A stretch of 64,000 nucleotides of DNA from Streptomyces fungicidicus. GTDB lineage: Bacteria > Actinomycetota > Actinomycetes > Streptomycetales > Streptomycetaceae. The first letter of the stretch is position 1. Each line of letters opens with the position of its first letter. The notes beneath the pieces were generated by a model. It was not told the DNA's origin. It saw only the letters and a program-made list of their open reading frames with translations, and ran no database searches. The position numbers and the translations under genes are program-made. This document shows, one piece after another, positions 17,209-25,326 of the stretch. The DNA is taken from assembly GCF_003665435.1 (NCBI RefSeq), contig NZ_CP023407.1, forward strand, positions 6,506,501 through 6,570,500, given 5' to 3'.

Positions 17209-17901
17209 ATGAGTCGGGTGATCACCGAGACCATGGTGCGCGTCGAGGACGTGCACAAGTCCTACGGCACCGGAGCCGCCGCGGTGCACGCGCTGCGCGG
17301 TGTCTCCTTCGAGGTCCCGCGGGGCGAACTCGTCGCCCTCAAGGGCCGTTCCGGATCCGGCAAGACCACCCTGCTGAACATCGTCGGCGGCCTCGACGCC
17401 CCCGACCGGGGGCGGGTCGCCGTCGACGGACGCGACCTCGCCGCCCTCGACGAGGACGGGCTGCTCGCCCTGCGCCGGGACCACGTCGGCTTCGTCTTCC
17501 AGTCCTTCGGACTCATCCCCATCCTCTCCGCGGCCGAGAACGTCGGCGTCCCGCTGCGGCTGCGCCGCGCCGACCCGCGCGAGCGCGAGGAACGCGTCGG
17601 CCTGCTGCTGTCCCTGGTCGGCCTCGCCGACCACGCGGCCCAGCGGCCCGGCGAGATGTCCGGCGGCCAGCAGCAGCGGGTCGCCATCGCCCGCGCCCTC
17701 GCCAACAGCCCCGCCCTCCTCATCGCCGACGAGCCGACCGGCCAGCTGGACGCCGAGACCGGCCACGCCGTGATGGAACTGCTCCGCGCGGTCGTCCGCA
17801 GCGAGCACGTCACCGCCCTGGTCGCCACGCACGACACCACCCTGCTCGACCTCGCCGATCGCGTCCTGGAGCTGAGCGACGGCGAGATCACCGAGCACTG
17901 A
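17209..17901 (+). CDS. ABC transporter ATP-binding protein (LolD/MacB-like, orphan)
   Basis: The 230-residue protein has a Walker A GRSGSGKTT, Q-loop FVFQSFGL, signature MSGGQQQRVAIARAL, Walker B LLIADEPTGQLD and the switch histidine in VATHD. It resembles the ATPases of MacB/LolCDE-type transporters that pair with FtsX-like permeases. No permease gene lies next to it, so its partner must be elsewhere. The ATG at 17209 follows a GGGGGAGGGG site. Expression is probably independent, because it is flanked by a terminator upstream and 126 bases of spacing downstream. Confidence 0.9.
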   Translation: MSRVITETMVRVEDVHKSYGTGAAAVHALRGVSFEVPRGELVALKGRSGSGKTTLLNIVGGLDAPDRGRVAVDGRDLAALDEDGLLALRRDHVGFVFQSFGLIPILSAAENVGVPLRLRRADPREREERVGLLLSLVGLADHAAQRPGEMSGGQQQRVAIARALANSPALLIADEPTGQLDAETGHAVMELLRAVVRSEHVTALVATHDTTLLDLADRVLELSDGEITEH

Positions 17902-18027
17902 CCTCCCCGTCCGGCGCGTCAGAGTTCCGTCAAGGAGCCGCCGCGCACCCGCCCGGCGTCCTCCCGCCGCAGATGACGGCCGTATGGTCGAACCGCGTGA
18001 CAAGGGTGACCGGAAGACAATGAGGCC

Positions 18028-20589
18028 ATGGGACGCGGCAAGCTTCGGATCCATCTCGGCGCGGCGCCGGGCGTCGGCAAGACGTACGCGATGCTCTCCG
18101 AGGCCCACCGGCGGGCCGAACGCGGCACCGACTGCGTGGTGGCCTTCGCCGAACCGCACGGCCGGCCCAGAACCGAGGCCCTGCTGCGGGGACTGGAGCT
18201 GATCCCGCACCGGGAGACCGGCCGGACCGGTCACGCGGGGACCGTCGCGCCCGAGATGGACCTCGACGCCGTCCTCGCCCGCCGCCCCGAAGTGGCCGTG
18301 GTCGACGAGCTCGCCCACATCAACGCGCCAGGCTCCCGCAACGCCAGGCGCTGGCAGGACGTGGAGGAGCTGCTGGCCGCCGGGATCGACGTGCTCTCGA
18401 CCGTCAACATCCAGCACCTGGAGTCGCTGGGAGACGTCGTCGAGTCGATCACCGGCGTACGGGAGCGGGAGACCGTGCCGGACGAGGTGGTGCGGCGGGC
18501 CGACCAGGTCGAACTGGTCGACATGACGCCCGAGGCGCTGCGCCGCCGCATGGCGCACGGCAACATCTACCAGCCGGACATGGTCGACGCCGCCCTGTCG
18601 AACTACTTCCGCCCCGGCAACCTCACCGCGCTCCGGGAGCTGGCGCTGCTGTGGGTGGCCGACCGGGTCGACGAGCACCTCCAGCGCTACCGCAGCGAGC
18701 ACGAGGTCTCCGCCATATGGGGTTCGCGCGAGCGGATCGTGGTCGGCCTGACCGGCGGGCCCGAGGGCCGCACCCTGCTGCGCCGGGCGGCCCGGCTGGC
18801 CGAGAAGGGCGCCGGCGGAGAGCTGCTCGCCGTCTACATCTCCCGCAGCGACGGCCTCACCGCCGCCTCCCCGCGGGAACTGGTCGAACAGCGCACCCTG
18901 GTGGAGAACCTCGGCGGCACCTTCCACCACGTCGTCGGCGACGACATCCCGGCGGCGCTGCTGGCGTTCGCCCGCGGGGCCAACGCCACCCAGATCGTGC
19001 TCGGCTCCTCCCGCCGCCCGGCCTGGCAGTACGTCTTCGGCCCCGGCGTCGGCGCGACCGTCGCCCGGGACTCCGGGCCCGACCTGGACGTGCACATCGT
19101 CACCCACGAGGAGGTCGCCAAGGGGCGCGGACTGCCCGGCGCCCGCGGCGCCCGGCTGGGGCGGTCCCGGCTGGCCTGGGGCTGGGCCGTCGGCGTGGCC
19201 GGCCCCGCGGGGGTGGCGCTGCTGCTCAGCACGGTGGACCTCGGTCTCGCCAACGACATGCTGCTGTTCCTGGCGCTGACGGTGGCGGCGGCCCTGCTCG
19301 GCGGGCTCTGGCCGGCGCTGGCCTCCGCGGCGGCCGGCTCCCTGCTGCTGAACTACTTCTACACCCCGCCCCTGCACACCTGGACCATCTCCGATCCCAA
19401 GAACATCGTCGCCATCGTGATCTTCGTCGCGGTCGGCGCCGCGGTGGCGTCCGTGGTCGACCTCGCGGCCCGGCGCACCCACCAGGCGGCCCGGCTGCGC
19501 GCCGAGTCGGAGATCCTCTCCTTCCTGGCCGGCAACGTGCTGCGCGGGGAGACCGGCCTGGAGGACCTGCTGGAGCGGGTCCGGGAGACCTTCGGCATGG
19601 AGTCCGCCGCCCTCCTCGAACGCGCCGGCGACGTGGAGCCCTGGACCTGTGCGGGCCGGGCGGGCCGGGGGCACCCGGTCGAACGGCCCGAGGACGCGGA
19701 CGTGGAGGTCCCGGTCGGCGACCACATGGCGCTGGCGCTCAACGGCCGGGTGCCGCCCGCCGAGGACCGCCGGGTCCTGGCCGCGTTCGCCGCGCAGGCC
19801 GCCGTCGTCCTGGACCGCCGCAGGCTGCGCGAGCAGGCCGACCGGGCGCTCGCCCTCGCCGAGGGCAACCGCATCCGCACCGCCCTGCTCGCCGCCGTCA
19901 GCCACGACCTGCGCACCCCGCTGGCCGGGATCAAGGCCGCCGTCTCCTCGCTGCGCTCCGAGGACGTCGAGTGGTCGCCCGAGGACCGGGCCGAGCTGCT
20001 GGAGGGCATCGAGGACGGCGCCGACCGGCTGGACCACCTGGTGGGCAACCTGCTGGACATGTCCCGGCTGCACACCGGCACCGTCACCCCGCTGATCCGG
20101 GAGATCGACCTGGACGAGGTGGTGCCGATGGCGGTCGGCGGGGTGCCCGAGGGCAGTGTCGCGCTCGACATCCCCGAGGCCCTGCCGATGGTCGCCGTGG
20201 ACCCGGGCCTGCTGGAGCGGGCGATGGCCAACGTGATCGAGAACGCCGTCAAGTACAGCCCCGCCGGCCTGCCCGTCCTGGTCGCCGCCAGCGCCCTCGC
20301 CGACCGGGTGGAGGTGCGGGTGGTGGACCGCGGACCCGGCGTCCCCGACGAGGCCAAGGACCGCATCTTCGAGCCCTTCCAGCGGCACGGTGACGCCCCG
20401 CGCGGGGCAGGCGTCGGTCTCGGCCTGGCGGTCGCCCGGGGCTTCGCCGAGGCCATGGGCGGCATCCTGAACGCGGAGGACACCCCCGGCGGCGGCCTCA
20501 CGATGGCCCTCACCTTGCGTGCCGCGGGAGCGCGGCCGCAGACGCCCCAGGCCCCAGCGGCCGCGGAACCCGAAAGGCAGCCCTCATGA
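18028..20589 (+). CDS. kdpD: Sensor histidine kinase KdpD
   Basis: The 853-residue kinase has the full KdpD layout. The N-terminal domain carries the Walker-type GAAPGVGKT (about residues 11-19) and VVDELAHINAPGS. A universal-stress-like domain follows, then four transmembrane helices near residues 385-480 and a GAF-like segment. The HisKA box AVSHDLRTPL holds His626 and the ATPase domain has NVIENAVKYS and GVGLGLAVARG. KdpD senses potassium limitation or ionic stress and phosphorylates KdpE. No kdpFABC genes lie next to this pair, so the regulon is elsewhere or different. The downstream kdpE start overlaps the stop by four bases. Confidence 0.93.
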   Translation: MGRGKLRIHLGAAPGVGKTYAMLSEAHRRAERGTDCVVAFAEPHGRPRTEALLRGLELIPHRETGRTGHAGTVAPEMDLDAVLARRPEVAVVDELAHINAPGSRNARRWQDVEELLAAGIDVLSTVNIQHLESLGDVVESITGVRERETVPDEVVRRADQVELVDMTPEALRRRMAHGNIYQPDMVDAALSNYFRPGNLTALRELALLWVADRVDEHLQRYRSEHEVSAIWGSRERIVVGLTGGPEGRTLLRRAARLAEKGAGGELLAVYISRSDGLTAASPRELVEQRTLVENLGGTFHHVVGDDIPAALLAFARGANATQIVLGSSRRPAWQYVFGPGVGATVARDSGPDLDVHIVTHEEVAKGRGLPGARGARLGRSRLAWGWAVGVAGPAGVALLLSTVDLGLANDMLLFLALTVAAALLGGLWPALASAAAGSLLLNYFYTPPLHTWTISDPKNIVAIVIFVAVGAAVASVVDLAARRTHQAARLRAESEILSFLAGNVLRGETGLEDLLERVRETFGMESAALLERAGDVEPWTCAGRAGRGHPVERPEDADVEVPVGDHMALALNGRVPPAEDRRVLAAFAAQAAVVLDRRRLREQADRALALAEGNRIRTALLAAVSHDLRTPLAGIKAAVSSLRSEDVEWSPEDRAELLEGIEDGADRLDHLVGNLLDMSRLHTGTVTPLIREIDLDEVVPMAVGGVPEGSVALDIPEALPMVAVDPGLLERAMANVIENAVKYSPAGLPVLVAASALADRVEVRVVDRGPGVPDEAKDRIFEPFQRHGDAPRGAGVGLGLAVARGFAEAMGGILNAEDTPGGGLTMALTLRAAGARPQTPQAPAAAEPERQPS

Positions 20590-21266
20590 CCCGTGTGCTG
20601 GTGGTCGACGACGATCCGGCCATCGTGCGCGCCCTCGTGATCAACCTCAAGGCACGCTCGTACGAGGTCGACTCGGCCCAGGACGGCGCCGGCGCCCTGC
20701 GCACGGCGGGCGCCCGCCATCCCGACGTGGTCGTCCTCGACCTCGGCCTGCCCGACATGGACGGCGTCGAGGTGATCAGGGAACTGCGCGGCTGGACCCG
20801 GGTGCCGATCCTGGTGCTGTCCGCCCGGCACGCCTCCGACGAGAAGGTCCAGGCGCTGGACGCGGGCGCCGACGACTACGTGACCAAGCCCTTCGGCATG
20901 GACGAACTGCTGGCCAGGCTGCGGGCCGCGGTGCGCCGCGCGGAGCCGCCGGGGGACGGCGCGGACATGGTGGTGGAGACCGCCGGGTTCACCGTCGACC
21001 TGGCCGCGAAGAAGGTCAACCGCGGCGGCAAGGACGTACGGCTGACACCCACCGAGTGGCACCTGCTGGAGGTGCTGGTGCGGGGCGGCGGCCGGCTGGT
21101 GGCGCAGAAGCAGCTGCTGCGTGAGGTGTGGGGGCCGTCGTACGGCACGGAGACGAACTACCTGCGCGTGTACATGGCGCAGCTGCGGCGGAAACTGGAG
21201 GCGGATCCGTCCCATCCGAAGCACCTGATCACCGAGCCGGGAATGGGTTACCGCTTCGAGAAGTAG
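20586..21266 (+). CDS. kdpE: Response regulator KdpE
   Basis: The 226-residue OmpR-type regulator has a receiver with VDDDPA at the N-terminus, phospho-acceptor Asp52 in VVVLDLGLPD, the Ser of VLSARH and the lysine of YVTKPFG. A winged-helix DNA-binding domain ends in EPGMGYRFEK. The ATG overlaps the kdpD stop (ATGA), with a GAAAGG site upstream. It is expected to act with KdpD on potassium uptake genes. Confidence 0.93.
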   Translation: MTRVLVVDDDPAIVRALVINLKARSYEVDSAQDGAGALRTAGARHPDVVVLDLGLPDMDGVEVIRELRGWTRVPILVLSARHASDEKVQALDAGADDYVTKPFGMDELLARLRAAVRRAEPPGDGADMVVETAGFTVDLAAKKVNRGGKDVRLTPTEWHLLEVLVRGGGRLVAQKQLLREVWGPSYGTETNYLRVYMAQLRRKLEADPSHPKHLITEPGMGYRFEK

Positions 21267-21319
21267 GCCGGGGCGGCGGGGGGTACGTAACCGTCAGTGC
21301 ACCCCGGTACGCTTCAGAT

Positions 21320-21718
21320 ATGAGTGCTGTTCCTCGATCCGAGAAGCCGGCAGGCCGGTTCCGGCGCATGCTCGACCGGCTCTCCTCGTCTCAGGAGGAC
21401 CTGGAGTCCGAGGAGCTGCGTGAGGACGCCGAGACGGCCGGCTGTACGCGGATAGGCGACTGCCGTGACCGGCAGATCGTCACGGTTACTGGTACCTTGC
21501 GCACGGTCACGCTGCGGCCGCGCGCGGGCGTCCCGGCCCTGGAGGCCGAGCTGTTCGACGGTTCCGCCGCACTCGACGTGGTGTGGCTCGGCAGGCGCTC
21601 CATCGTGGGGATCGAACCGGGGCGCAGGCTGATCGCATCGGGCCGGATCTCGATGAGCCGGGGCCGCCGGGTGCTGTTCAATCCGAAATACGAACTGAGA
21701 CCCCTCGGACGGGAGTAG
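21320..21718 (+). CDS. OB-fold nucleic-acid-binding protein
   Basis: The 132-residue protein has an N-terminal helical segment, then an OB-fold starting near CRDRQIVTVTGTLRTVTLRP and containing LEAELFDGSAALDVVWLGRR, the pattern of tRNA-anti/RecG-type OB domains. It probably binds single-stranded nucleic acid. A TACGCT box ends six bases before the ATG and no Shine-Dalgarno sequence is present, which suggests a leaderless transcript. It lies two bases before the DUF3159 start and is very likely in one operon with it. Confidence 0.85.
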   Translation: MSAVPRSEKPAGRFRRMLDRLSSSQEDLESEELREDAETAGCTRIGDCRDRQIVTVTGTLRTVTLRPRAGVPALEAELFDGSAALDVVWLGRRSIVGIEPGRRLIASGRISMSRGRRVLFNPKYELRPLGRE

Positions 21719-21721
21719 CCG

Positions 21722-22438
21722 GTGACGTCGCTCGACAAGCCGACAACCGAAGACACATCCGCGGACGACGCCAAGGCGGTGACCGAGGCCGCCCTGTTCG
21801 AGGCGTTCGGCGGAGTGCGGGGCATGGTCGAGACGGTGCTGCCCGGACTCCTCTTCGTCAGCATCTACACGATCAACAAGGACCTGCACATGTCGGCGAT
21901 CGCGGCGCTCGCCGTGTCGCTGGTGATGGTCGTGGTCCGGCTGGCCAGGAAGGACACCGTCAAGCACGCCTTCAGCGGTGTCTTCGGCGTGGCGTTCGGT
22001 GTGGTCTTCGCGATGATGACCGGCAACGCCAAGGACTTCTACCTGCCGGGCATGCTCTACACCCTGGGTCTGGCCCTGGCGTACATCGTCACGGCGATGG
22101 CGGGCGTCCCGCTGATCGGTCTGATGCTGGGCCCCGTCTTCAAGGAGAACCTCTCCTGGCGCACCCGCAACCCCGGCCGGAAGAAGGCGTACACCAAGGC
22201 CAGCTGGGCCTGGGGGCTGATCCTGCTCGGCAAGAGCGCGATCCTCTTCCCGCTGTACTGGTGGGCGGACACCACCCAGCTGGGCTGGGTGCTGATCGCG
22301 CTGAAGATCCCGCCGTTCCTGCTCGCGGTGTATCTGACGTGGGTCTTCCTGGCGAAGGCGCCGCCGCCGATCGACGTGTTCGCCGAAATGGAGGCGGAGG
22401 AGCGGGCGGAGGAGGAGCGCAAGGCTGCGGCCGAGTAG
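21722..22438 (+). CDS. DUF3159 membrane protein
   Basis: The 238-residue protein has six predicted transmembrane helices between residues 35 and 205, including VLPGLLFVSIYTI and GSARH-free loops. Family-typical blocks are FEAFGGVRGMVETVLPGLL and NPGRKKAYTKASWAWG. The C-terminus is a charged Glu-rich helix. It pairs with the OB-fold gene throughout Streptomyces. No function is established. The GTG start lies two bases after the upstream stop. Confidence 0.9.
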   Translation: MTSLDKPTTEDTSADDAKAVTEAALFEAFGGVRGMVETVLPGLLFVSIYTINKDLHMSAIAALAVSLVMVVVRLARKDTVKHAFSGVFGVAFGVVFAMMTGNAKDFYLPGMLYTLGLALAYIVTAMAGVPLIGLMLGPVFKENLSWRTRNPGRKKAYTKASWAWGLILLGKSAILFPLYWWADTTQLGWVLIALKIPPFLLAVYLTWVFLAKAPPPIDVFAEMEAEERAEEERKAAAE

Positions 22439-22500
22439 GCGCGCCTTGGCTTCCGGGGGCTGCCGTCCCCGGGCCCCCGCTTCGGCCCTGAAGGGGCCTC

Positions 22501-22524
22501 GTCCTCAAACGCCGGACGGGCTGA
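22501..22524. repeat. Common Streptomyces intergenic repeat
   Basis: The sequence GTCCTCAAACGCCGGACGGG, followed by CTGA, is a motif I recognise as dispersed between genes in many Streptomyces chromosomes. Here it directly abuts the terminator. Its role is unknown. Confidence 0.65.
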
Positions 22525-22557
22525 CAGGGGGCGCCCGTGATCGTTGGGCGCCCCCTG
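22525..22557. terminator. Bidirectional terminator hairpin
   Basis: A perfect 12-bp stem (CAGGGGGCGCCC and its complement) with a 9-base loop separates the DUF3159 gene from the convergent TrkA-like gene. Confidence 0.82.
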
Positions 22558-22560
22558 TTC

Positions 22561-23229
22561 CTACATCTCCTTGCGGACGGAGAGCAGGTCCTCCAGTTGT
22601 TCCTCGCGGGCCTGGGCGGCGACGAAGAGGAGTTCGTCGCCCGCCTCCAGGGAGTCCTCCCTGGTCGGCGTCAGGACGCGGGTGCCGCGGATGATGGTGA
22701 CCAGCGAGGTGTCCTGCGGCCACTGGACGTCCCCGACCTGGGTGCCGGCCAGCGCCGACTCCTCGGGCAGGGTCAGCTCGACCAGGTTGGCGTCGCCGTG
22801 GCTGAAGCGCAGCAGCCGGACCAGGTCGCCGACGCTCACCGCCTCCTCCACCAGGGCCGACATCAGCCGCGGGGTGGAGACGGCGACGTCCACGCCCCAG
22901 GACTCGTTGAACAGCCACTCGTTCTTCGGGTTGTTCACCCGGGCGACGACGCGCGGAACGCCGTACTCGGTCTTCGCGAGCAGCGAGACCACCAGGTTGA
23001 CCTTGTCGTCGCCGGTGGCGGCGATGACGACGTTGCAGCGCTGGAGCGCCGCCTCGTCCAGGGAGGTGATCTCGCAGGCGTCGGCGAGCAGCCACTCCGC
23101 CTGCGGCACCCGCTCCACCGAGATGGCGGTCGGCGCCTTGTCGATCAGCAGGACCTCGTGGCCGTTCTCCAGCAGCTCGCCCGCGATCGAGCGGCCGACC
23201 GCGCCGGCTCCGGCAATGGCGACCCTCAT
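22561..23229 (-). CDS. TrkA-like RCK protein, second of pair
   Basis: The 222-residue protein has a Rossmann RCK_N domain starting MRVAIAGAGAVGRSIA, with the GxGxxG nucleotide loop and the acidic residue in LLIDK. An RCK_C domain covers the last 80 residues. Such proteins form gating rings on potassium channels or transporters and bind NAD(H), ATP or c-di-AMP. The ATG shares one base with the stop of the upstream TrkA gene, so the two are translated together and may form a heteromeric ring. The transporter subunit is not adjacent, although a KimA-like permease lies 2 kb away. Confidence 0.9.
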   Translation of the reverse strand: MRVAIAGAGAVGRSIAGELLENGHEVLLIDKAPTAISVERVPQAEWLLADACEITSLDEAALQRCNVVIAATGDDKVNLVVSLLAKTEYGVPRVVARVNNPKNEWLFNESWGVDVAVSTPRLMSALVEEAVSVGDLVRLLRFSHGDANLVELTLPEESALAGTQVGDVQWPQDTSLVTIIRGTRVLTPTREDSLEAGDELLFVAAQAREEQLEDLLSVRKEM

Positions 23230-23900
23230 CAGTGACCGCCCTCCTCTTCGGGACCCTTGGCGAACGCCGCCTCGACCCGGTCGATCTCGTCGCTGCGCAT
23301 CATCACATGCACCAGGTCCCCCTCCTGCAGCACCGTCTGCGAGCTGGGCAGGATCGCCTCGCCGAGCCGGGTCAGGAAGGCCACGCGCACACCGGTCTCG
23401 TCCTGCAGCCTGCTGATCCGGTGGCCCACCCAGGCCGTGGAGGTGTGCACCTCGGCGAGCTGGACCCCGCCGGTGGGGTCGCGCCACAGCGGCTCGGCGC
23501 CCGAGGGGAGCAGCCGGCGCAGCATCTGGTCGGCCGTCCAGCGGACGGTCGCCACGGTGGGGATGCCCAGGCGCTGGTAGACCTCCGCGCGGCGGGGGTC
23601 GTAGATGCGGGCGGCGACGTTCTCGATGCCGAACATCTCGCGGGCCACCCGCGCGGCGATGATGTTGGAGTTGTCGCCGCTGGAGACGGCGGCGAAGGCC
23701 CCCGCGTCCTCGATGCCCGCCTCACGCAGGGTGTCCTGGTCGAAGCCGATCCCGGTGACCCGGCGGCCGCTGAACGAGGAGCCCAGCCGGCGGAACGCGG
23801 TGGGGTCCTGGTCGATCACGGCGACCGTGTGCCCCTGTTCCTCCAGGGTCTGAGCCAGGGCGGAACCCACCCTTCCGCAGCCCATGATGACAATATGCAT
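23229..23900 (-). CDS. TrkA-like RCK protein, first of pair
   Basis: The 223-residue protein starts MHIVIMGCGRVGSALAQTL with a GxGxxG loop and the nucleotide-binding acidic residue in AVIDQD. Its C-terminal RCK_C domain includes LPSSQTVLQEGDLVHVMMRS. Its length matches single-unit TrkA proteins. It heads a two-gene operon with the second RCK protein. The operon is transcribed toward kdpE, in the opposite direction. Confidence 0.9.
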   Translation of the reverse strand: MHIVIMGCGRVGSALAQTLEEQGHTVAVIDQDPTAFRRLGSSFSGRRVTGIGFDQDTLREAGIEDAGAFAAVSSGDNSNIIAARVAREMFGIENVAARIYDPRRAEVYQRLGIPTVATVRWTADQMLRRLLPSGAEPLWRDPTGGVQLAEVHTSTAWVGHRISRLQDETGVRVAFLTRLGEAILPSSQTVLQEGDLVHVMMRSDEIDRVEAAFAKGPEEEGGH

Positions 23901-24135
23901 CGCGTCACACCGCGCTTCCTGCAGGCCGTTCGACCTTCATGACCTTCGTGCTCATGTCTCTCTTTCGGCTCGCCAGGCAAACAACGCGGCCTGAATGCGG
24001 GCCGCCAGGCAACATCATGCCGGGGGAACGCGGCGCCGACGCCCTCCGGGGTCCGGCCGTCACCTTCGCGCGCCGGGTCCCACGCATCCGCACCGTCCGG
24101 GCACGCCCGACGCCCGGACAAGGAGAGGAACCGCC

Positions 24136-25050
24136 ATGACCGCCGAGATCGACGTCCTCGTCCTGGGAGGCGCGGGCGTGGACACGATCGTGCACGTGCC
24201 CGAGCTGCCCGTGCCACTCGCCGACAGCCACATGATCCAGCCGGGCATCGTCACCCGCGCGGGACAGAGCGGCGACTTCGTCGCCCTCGGCACCAGCGCC
24301 CTCGGTCTGCGCACCCACCACCTCGACCTGATCGGCGACGACCACGAGGGCGACCTCGTCCGCGCCCTGCACCGGGACCACGGCATCGCGCTCACCGCCG
24401 TACCGGGGCCGTGCGGCACCAAGCGGGCCGTCAATCTCGTCGGCCCCGACGGCAGACGGCTCTCCCTGTACGACGCGACCCGCTGGGCGGAGACGGACCG
24501 GCTGCCCGAGGAGACCGTGCGGGGCCTCGCCGCCCGCAGCCGGCACGCCCATGTCGTCATCACCCAGCCGTGCGCCCAGGCCCTGCCCGTGCTGCGGGAG
24601 GCCGGCGTGACGATCTCGACCGACCTGCACGACTGGGACGGCGTCAATCCCTACCACGAGGCCTTCGCCCTCGCGGCGGACGTCGTCTTCGTCTCCGCCG
24701 CCGCCCTCACCGACCCCGGGGCCGCCCTGCGCGCGATCGTCGCACGCGGCCGGGCCGAGGTCGCCGTCGCCACCGCGGGCGCCGAGGGCGCGTACCTGCT
24801 GGCCGACGGCGAGCTGACACACGTCCCCGCGGCCGAGCCCCCGGCGCCGGTCGTGGACTCCAACGGCGCCGGTGACGCCTTCGCGGCCGCCTTCCTGCAC
24901 GGCCTGCTAGGCGGCGAACCGCCCCTGCGCTGCGCCCGGCTCGGGGCGGTGGCGGGGGCGTACGCCTGCACGGTGCCCTCGACCCGGGTGGCCGCCATCG
25001 GACCGGAGGAGCTGCTCGCCGGAGCGGCGGCGACGCTCAGCGGCGCGTGA
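24136..25050 (+). CDS. PfkB-family carbohydrate kinase
   Basis: The 304-residue protein has the first PfkB signature region near GQSGDFVALGTSALGL and the second signature VVDSNGAGDAFAAAFL, which holds the catalytic aspartate of the GAGD motif. Family members phosphorylate ribose, adenosine, fructose-6-phosphate or related sugars; the substrate cannot be read from sequence. The start has an AGGAGAGG site. The gene stands alone between the TrkA operon and the KimA-like permease. Its last 14 bases overlap a small antisense gene. Confidence 0.9.
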   Translation: MTAEIDVLVLGGAGVDTIVHVPELPVPLADSHMIQPGIVTRAGQSGDFVALGTSALGLRTHHLDLIGDDHEGDLVRALHRDHGIALTAVPGPCGTKRAVNLVGPDGRRLSLYDATRWAETDRLPEETVRGLAARSRHAHVVITQPCAQALPVLREAGVTISTDLHDWDGVNPYHEAFALAADVVFVSAAALTDPGAALRAIVARGRAEVAVATAGAEGAYLLADGELTHVPAAEPPAPVVDSNGAGDAFAAAFLHGLLGGEPPLRCARLGAVAGAYACTVPSTRVAAIGPEELLAGAAATLSGA

Positions 25051-25132
25051 AACTCCGCACGCTCGCCACGGTGAGGATGCCGAGGCCGACGAGGGAGGCC
25101 ACCGCGCCGATCAGTTCTGCGGTCGTGTGCAC
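25037..25132 (-). CDS. Small single-span membrane protein (31 residues)
   Basis: A GTG at 25132 with a GGAGG site five bases upstream opens a 31-codon frame. The protein begins VHTTAELIGAVASLVGLGI, forming one hydrophobic helix, and ends with a basic RSFTRR tail, which would stay inside the membrane. Its stop lies inside the 3' end of the PfkB gene on the other strand, with a 14-base overlap. It is too short for ordinary gene callers. No family is known to me. The strong start site and the positive-inside layout support it as real. Confidence 0.6.
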   Translation of the reverse strand: MHTTAELIGAVASLVGLGILTVASVRSFTRR

Positions 25133-25287
25133 GGGACCTCCACGGAGCCGTCGGGGAAGGGGAATCCAGGGGTGCAGTCATACAGGCATGGAACTCCCCC
25201 GGCCTGCCCGGTCCGCACCCCGGCCGCCCGCCGATTTCACCCGGAGGGCAGAGCCCGTATGGATGGCGTATGGATGTGGGGTGGTGG

Positions 25288-25318
25288 TTGGCCCGCCCCT
25301 CGCCGGAAGGCTTACGAT
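25288..25318 (+). promoter_or_regulatory. Candidate promoter of a leaderless transcript
   Basis: A TTGGCC box at 25288-25293 and a TACGAT box at 25313-25318 are separated by 19 bases. The TACGAT box ends eight bases before the GTG of the permease gene, which has no Shine-Dalgarno sequence. This arrangement is usual for leaderless Streptomyces mRNAs. The spacing is one or two bases longer than ideal. Confidence 0.55.
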
Positions 25319-25326
25319 CCTCTGCT

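Noticed and set aside
17902..18027. Looked for kdpFABC beside kdpDE
   Set aside because: No kdp pump gene is present anywhere in the window, so KdpDE is annotated as an orphan pair here.
16963..20388. Minus-strand open frame of over 1100 codons opposite the ABC ATPase and kdpD
   Set aside because: It is the mirror of strongly biased GC-rich coding sequence, has no domain motifs, and overlaps clear genes on the plus strand.
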